The translations under genes and the position numbers were made by a program. Positions 59,001-64,000 of a stretch of DNA of 64,000 nt are shown here, piece after piece. The DNA is from Celoporthe dispersa (taxonomy: Eukaryota; Ascomycota; Sordariomycetes; Diaporthales; Cryphonectriaceae). The stretch is from NCBI GenBank assembly GCA_016584495.1, contig WAID01000003.1, forward strand, positions 1-64,000, in the 5' to 3' direction. Within the stretch, counting starts at the first letter, position 1. Each line of letters starts with the position of its first letter. The notes beneath the pieces are model-generated. The model saw only the letters and a list, made by a program, of their open reading frames with translations. It had not been told where the DNA came from and searched no databases.

Positions 59001-59828
59001 ATGTCCAAGGCAAGTCGTTATCTGACTTCAGGAATTGAAAAGCCGTGCTCAACTAACGGCCTAGACGTTTCATAGTTTTCGTTGAAAGGGCGAGTCGCAT
59101 TGGTTACTGGCGGCGCTCGAGGCTGCGGCTTGGCCTTTGCCGAAGGTCTAGCCGAAGCGGGGGCTGATGTTGCTGTATTCGACATAATTCCTCCTTCCTC
59201 CGGATTCGCTCAACTCACGGCGGACCATGGGGTGAGGACAAAGGCATACACTGTCGATATTACATCACTCTCCAATCTGGAAGCCGGATTTGCAGCTTTC
59301 AAAGCGGATTTTGATGGAAAGCTGGATATTGTCGTGGCTTGCGCAGGAGTGAATAAGAATATTGAATTCCTGAAGACGACAGAAGCGGATTATGAACGGC
59401 TCTTCAGTGTCAACTGCAAAGGTCTATACTTCACCGCGCAGTTAGCAGCCCGGCAGATGATTGAGAACGACACCAAATGCGCTAGCATCATTCTTGTAGC
59501 ATCGATGGCGTCGTACATCGCCATCCGCTCGCAGCGGTCGAGTGCATATTGCGGTACTAAGGGTGCAGTAAAGGCAATGGTGGCACCCATGGCGGCCGAG
59601 ATGAGTCAGTACAGTATCAGGGTCAATTCTATAAGTCCGGGATATGTTAGAACTGAGATGACAGCACCGTTTCCTCATCTCCTGGAAGGGTGGGAAGATG
59701 AAGCAATGCTGGGGCGCGTCGCCGAGCCAGATGATATCAAGGGAGCTTGTGTTTTCCTAGCCAGCGATGCTAGCAGATACTGCACCGGATCCGATGTTGT
59801 GGTCGATGGAGGCGTGATCAAATGGTGA
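59001..59828 (+). CDS. Short-chain dehydrogenase (HxnW-like ketoreductase family)
   Basis: Classical SDR of 253 aa. A nine-base first exon (59001-59009, MSK) is joined through a GC-AG intron (AAG/GCAAGT to CATAG, 66 bp, branch-like CTAAC) to exon 59076-59828, giving MSKFSLKGRVALVTGG. The frame can also be read from a TTG at 59082, but no ATG lies in the right place, which supports the upstream exon. Motifs: TGGARGCG, VACAGVN (NAG equivalent), VASMASY with the catalytic Ser, SAYCGTKGA with Tyr-x3-Lys, and SPGYVRTEMT. It shares a promoter with the deacetylase-fold gene and has the family of the HxnW ketoreductase. Confidence 0.87.
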
Positions 59829-60081
59829 TCTGGAACTTGTTGGAGGAAGACTTCTGAGCTATGTTTTATTCAACAAGTCCGCTTCCTAACTCTAAAAACA
59901 CATCAAATTTCTCCCGTAAATAGTGAATGATAAGTTTAAAACGTAAAAACACTGTTGAAATTCCAAATGGATGCTTACATTAACAAGCTCGCAACGCCGA
60001 AACCAGCCAGCGCAGGACAGTGGATGATCGAAGGTTGGTTGCTTCCTATTACTTTAGACACTTTGACCTCGTAAAAGGTCA
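59829..60081. other. Short convergent spacer
   Basis: 253 bp between the 3' ends of the SDR and amidase genes. Nothing recognisable is present. Confidence 0.4.
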
Positions 60082-62000
60082 TCAACTACTTTGCCAATAC
60101 CCAGGACTTTTCTCTTCTTCTAATTTGCGACCGACAATTTGCAGCCCAACTGGCAGTTTGAGCTCCGTAATGCGTCGCCCTTCTTTCCACAGCCGAAGAG
60201 ACCACTCATCGATCTCCCCTCGAGACTCAAAGTCCCAAGGCGCGTGAAGATCTTCCTCCGCAGCTTTTCCTCCTGGAATGACAAGTGCGGTATAGTCAAG
60301 AAGATTCCACACTTTAGTATATCCCACCCATCTGCAAGTTCCATGTGGCACTGCTGTGTGCGGCATTGGAGGCATGAGGATCGCATCCACTAGCTGTCCG
60401 TCAGCTGCACGCATCGATTGCCATTTCTTCATGTACGCGTTCTGTAGTGCCCATTTCCTTTTGTTGAGCTGCCAATACTCATACACCGAGATAGGATTAC
60501 CGCGGTTTACAAGCTTTTCGACGTGCTCGATAAAAGGCTCACCTCCGGAGTTCACCGCCAACCGTATGTCCTCACCACCGTCGGCAGTGTAAAATTCATC
60601 CATGAGCTCAATGCACTCCTTGTGAAGGTCAGGGTTCCACTCGATAATTACATGTCCAGCCGCCTGAAGAGCATCTACGGCTTGCTGGAGCACGCGGGTG
60701 ACCGGTGGATGCGGACGAGCGACACCGTCGTCGAACAGAACGCCAAAGATCAAGGGCCTAGACATTACTTGGCTATAAGCAACGCCTCTCCATGGGATTG
60801 GAGCGCATCGGGCATCGAATTCCCATGGCTTCAGCTCGATAATCGATTTCATTGATAAATGAATCGTGTCTAGTGATGAAGCCATGGGTCCAACGGATGA
60901 GGGAACATGCTCTTGCCCTTCAGTAGACACAGGAACGCCTTCGTACGGAAGTCTTGAGCTCTAAAGAGAAAGATAATAGATGAGCCTGTGGAAGTGTAGT
61001 GTTCAAAACAATTGAGCGGCCGAACACTTACACTCGGCTTCAAGCCGTAGATTCCCATCATATGCGAAGGGATGCGTATACTTCCGCCGATGTCAGTTCC
61101 GAAGCCCAGTGCGCTTGCCTTGCGAGCGATGAGAACTGCTTCGCCCCCCGTAGAGCCTCCTGGGGTGTATTTAGAGTCGCACGGGTTGGTGGTCAGACCC
61201 CAAAGCGGATTATCTGTCTCACACCACATGATGCTTTGAGGAAGATTGCTTTTGGCCAAGATTATAGCCCCAAGGGACCGGAGCATCTTGACAAGCACGG
61301 CATCATCCTTTGCAGGACACATCGCTCTACCGACATAACCCATTGTCGTGTCATAGCCCCTGACGTTAAACTGGTCCTTCAGTGTGGTTGGAATGCCATG
61401 CAGCGGCCCGAATGCTTGGTGGTGTTCTTTGACATGATTGTCCAGCAACTCAGCAGAGATAAGAGCATCTTTGAAGCAAATTTCCGTCAGGCTGAAATGT
61501 ATGTCAGTAATCGTCATTCAATAAAGGAGACCCTCTACCATAGCATCGAGAATCACAGTCTTACCAGTTTGTCTATACAGTATCAAAGGTGATTATATGT
61601 ACCCAAAATTAGCCTTCGTCCTTAGCTCTAGTTGGCTGGACGTCAGTGCATGCAAGCGAGACTGAAATCGCTCACCGTTTTATGAACTTCACAGGCTCTG
61701 AAGAACGTATTAGTCCGTAGATACACGAGAATAACTCGAATGTTATGTGTTTTAAACATCTGGTACTGTAACGAACCTCTGGATGTATAATGTAACCAAG
61801 GCCTCACTCGAAAACTCATTGTGAGAGAGCCTGGTGACAATCTCGCCGCCCTCCATCCATGAAAGCCCGTCAATAGCCGCTCTTCTGTCGTTCTTCGTAG
61901 TTTCTCCTTGCACAAAGTGACTGATACACTCTACCCGGGTTTGGCGTTTCTCAGCTACAATATCGCGCCAGGCTCGCTTGGGGTGCGCGATATTTCCCAT
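60082..62000 (-). CDS. Amidase signature family hydrolase (HxnN-like)
   Basis: Ser-cisSer-Lys amidase of 530 aa, frame intact across five exons: 61777-62000, 61676-61697 (22 nt), 61565-61572 (8 nt), 61032-61491 and 60082-60960. Introns are 79, 103, 73 and 71 bp, all GT-AG. The tiny exons are needed to read YIQRACEVHKTTNCLTEICF, a close family match. The catalytic Lys lies in TTLKDQFN. The glycine-serine core is PGGSTGGEAVLIARKASALG (GGSTGG variant of GGSSGG), and the nucleophile Ser is in FGTDIGGSIRIPS. YGLKPSS splices to RLPYEGVP. The end GLQIVGRKLEEEK lacks a signal or anchor, so it is cytosolic. In the nicotinate pathway of A. nidulans an amidase (HxnN) acts after the cyclic imide hydrolase, matching this gene order of functions. 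Confidence 0.88.
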
Positions 62001-62579
62001 CTCAAAAAGCCAACTTTTCCGTCTGCTAGGGTCGGATCTTTGCTATGAGGAAGAAATCCCAAAAAGACCAAATGAGAACTCAGTAAAGAGTCTTTTGTGT
62101 CAAGAACAGATTCTTGGCTGAGCTACTGTACCTGAACCATCCGAGAGCTTCGAAGTTGGCAAATGGTGCCGGATGACGGCAACCCTTCTTGACAAATGCG
62201 CCACGCCGAGTACGGACCTCGGGGGTGGGCCACATAGAGAAAGAGTCTCGGCCACAACAGTGGATCGGTCAAGGAGTACAGTGTCCCACTATAACCGGGA
62301 GTGGGGGTCAATGCACTGAACTTGTGCTCAGCCCCGCGCGATGTGTTCGCGCAATACGAAATCTTGCCGAACGAGGTCGCTGAGGTGCCATCACTGAAAG
62401 ATAGTCATGGCCTGATGCTTCGATGGCTGCTGAGAGGTAAAAAAAAGTTCAAGACATGTTTGCTCGATATCACCTATGAAGTCGACTGTTTAAAACTCTT
62501 GTACCCAGTGCTTGTTTCACAACATACATTCGCACATACCATGATATTTATCCATAAGTCAACTTAGCTGCCTGGAAAG
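62001..62579. promoter_or_regulatory. Divergent promoter between amidase and FAD monooxygenase genes
   Basis: 579 bp, no supported gene. Both neighbours are read away from it. Confidence 0.4.
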
Positions 62580-64000
62580 ATGGCGTCCACTAAACCCATT
62601 CACAGGAATAATCGAAAATTGTCATCTGGGAAATGCCAGGTCATCGTAGTAGGCGCCGGCCCTGCCGGTGTCATGTTAGCGTGAGTGTCACCTGTCCATC
62701 TCGAGAGCCTGACAGCTGTTGGTGCTGATTGGTAATGTGTACAGAGCTGTGCTTGCCAGATTCGGCATCAACGTCCAGATTCATGATGAGCGGCCAGACC
62801 AGACAACCGTCGGCCGAGCTGATGGACTGCAGCCGAAAAGCATTGAAACATTCCAGATGCTTCGACTAGGCAACGACCTTCTCGATACGGGTGTCAAAGT
62901 CTTCGATATCTGCATGTGGAGGTCAAAGAACGGCGGCGATGGCCAACCTTGCCTGAAGCGTGTCGGGCGTGAAGTACACTACCCAGCTGACGCAGTCGAT
63001 GTGCTGTACCCATTTATTCTTTTGTGCCATCAAGGAATGGTTGAAAGTACCTTTGTCGAAGACATGAGACAGAGCGGGGTTGATGTTCATCGGGGCAGCA
63101 AGTTCGACACCTTCAGCTATGGCGGCCTGGACAGCCCGGGCACACTCATTGCCAAATTCCGAGAAAGCGACGGTACCGATGCAACTTTTCAGACCGAGTA
63201 TCTAGTCGGCTGCGACGGAGCCCGTTCAAACGTACGTCAAGGCATTCCTGGCACGCATGCACAGGGAAACCCACACGACTCTTACTGGGGTGTGCTCGAT
63301 GGCGAGCTGGAAACTGATTTCCCCGACGTGTGGAGCAAGACTGTGGTCTATTCGGAGCAGCACGGCTCTGTGCTTATCATCCCACGAGAGAGGAACCTTA
63401 CTCGATTCTACATCGAAGTCAAAAACCAGGAACAGTCAATCGACGAAGAGTATGTCATGGACCAAGCAAGAAAGGTCATGGCTCCCTACCATGTCGAGTG
63501 GCTGTCAGTAGAGTGGCTGGGCAACTATCGTGTCACCCAAAGGGTTGCTACTCGTTTCTCTGATGCGAAGTCAGACATTGCTCAACATCCACGGGTCTTC
63601 ATCGCGGGCGATGCAGCACATACGCACTCCCCCAAAGCCGCTCAGGGCATGAATACTAGCATGCACGATTCTTGGAACCTGGCTTGGAAGCTTAACCTGG
63701 CAGCACGGGGTCTGGCGAGGAAGGATATCCTCTTGGGAACTTATGAATCCGAGAGAAAAAAGATCGCTCATGACCTGATCAACTTTGACTACGAGCACGC
63801 CAACCGCATTGCAGGTGGGGATGCCAAAGCATTAGCGGAGAACTTTCGCACCAATATTGGTTTCATTTCCGGCATTGGAGCGGAGTATGAAGAGAACGTC
63901 CTTAACCGCACCGTTCTCACTGGGAAGTATCTGACAGCCGGTGAGGTGCCTTGCGGTGTTGCGCAACCAGGACGAAACTTGAGTCCGGCAAAATTGACGC
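62580..64000 (+). CDS. FAD-dependent monooxygenase, phenol 2-monooxygenase type (HxnV-like), runs off the window
   Basis: The reading frame is open from ATG 62580 (MASTKPIHRNN) through a 64-bp intron (62681-62744) to the last base, about 450 residues so far; the family is about 600 aa. The FAD ADP-binding motif is VVGAGPAG, completed after splicing by VMLAAVLARFG. Next come GRADGLQPKSIETF (the conserved phenol-hydroxylase loop), the DG motif YLVGCDGARS and the GD motif FIAGDAAHTHSPKAAQGMN. The C-terminal thioredoxin-like part lies beyond the window. Such enzymes hydroxylate aromatic rings with NADPH. Next to an amidase and an imide-hydrolase-type gene, it matches HxnV of the nicotinate pathway by family. 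Confidence 0.88.

Noticed and set aside
1..64000. CRISPR arrays, bacterial operons, riboswitches, rRNA
   Set aside because: No regular repeat-spacer structure, no ribosome-binding sites, and all genes have fungal-type introns.

Overview
The window looks like the subtelomeric end of a chromosome from a filamentous ascomycete (Pezizomycotina). The evidence is genes with short GT-AG introns (about 53-142 bp), typical fungal families (Zn2Cys6 regulators, sugar and Dal5-type MFS transporters, Sou2-like reductases), and AT-rich transposon remains whose copies differ mainly by C/T and G/A transitions, as expected from repeat-induced point mutation (RIP). A degenerate telomere-like array (CCCTAA/CCCTGA) lies at the very start, in the strand orientation expected of a left chromosome end. 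The species cannot be determined from this sequence.

Layout. 1-7.3 kb: telomere-like array fused to a 5'-truncated, RIP-degraded Ty3-type retroelement, then LTR fragments. 7.4-17.9 kb: a polyol/sugar catabolic cluster (hexose-type transporter, Sou2-like SDR, xylitol/sorbitol dehydrogenase, second SDR, Zn2Cys6 regulator) whose promoters are rich in CGGAG/CTCCG motifs. 18.7-23.0 kb: an unusual divergent pair. One gene encodes a 950-aa fusion of Ntn asparaginase, two HIT-like domains and a class II asparaginyl-tRNA-synthetase/asparagine-synthetase-A-like catalytic domain. The other encodes a small P-loop kinase-like protein. 23-34.5 kb: repeats around what looks like the wreck of a secondary-metabolite locus (broken SAT4/PTH11-type membrane protein, AflR-like regulator, truncated drug-efflux MFS, intact secreted carboxylesterase). 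34.5-49.7 kb: a solo LTR carrying a nested pogo/Fot1-type DNA transposon, then a full-length 12.4-kb RIP-degraded Ty3-type element. 50.9-64 kb: a catabolic cluster (Rieske oxygenase, 2-oxoglutarate oxygenase, Dal5/Tna1-type transporter, polysaccharide-deacetylase-fold hydrolase, SDR, amidase, phenol-hydroxylase-type FAD monooxygenase running off the window).

How the genes work together. The 50.9-64 kb set, apart from the Rieske enzyme, closely resembles the set of families in the Aspergillus nidulans hxn nicotinate-degradation clusters (HxnY, HxnP, HxnM, HxnW, HxnN, HxnV), so nicotinate or another N-heterocycle is the likely substrate. The 7.4-17.9 kb genes look like an inducible polyol oxidation module with its own regulator. 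The asparaginase-HIT-HIT-synthetase fusion is the strongest candidate for an undescribed system: it joins an amide-hydrolysing domain, nucleotide-hydrolase folds and an aminoacyl-adenylate-forming fold in one chain.

Several otherwise well-conserved genes carry single-base indels in homopolymer runs. These are as likely to be assembly errors as true pseudogenisation, and I flag each one. Splice sites were chosen by eye from GT/GC-AG signals, reading frame and family similarity; no search or alignment software was available.
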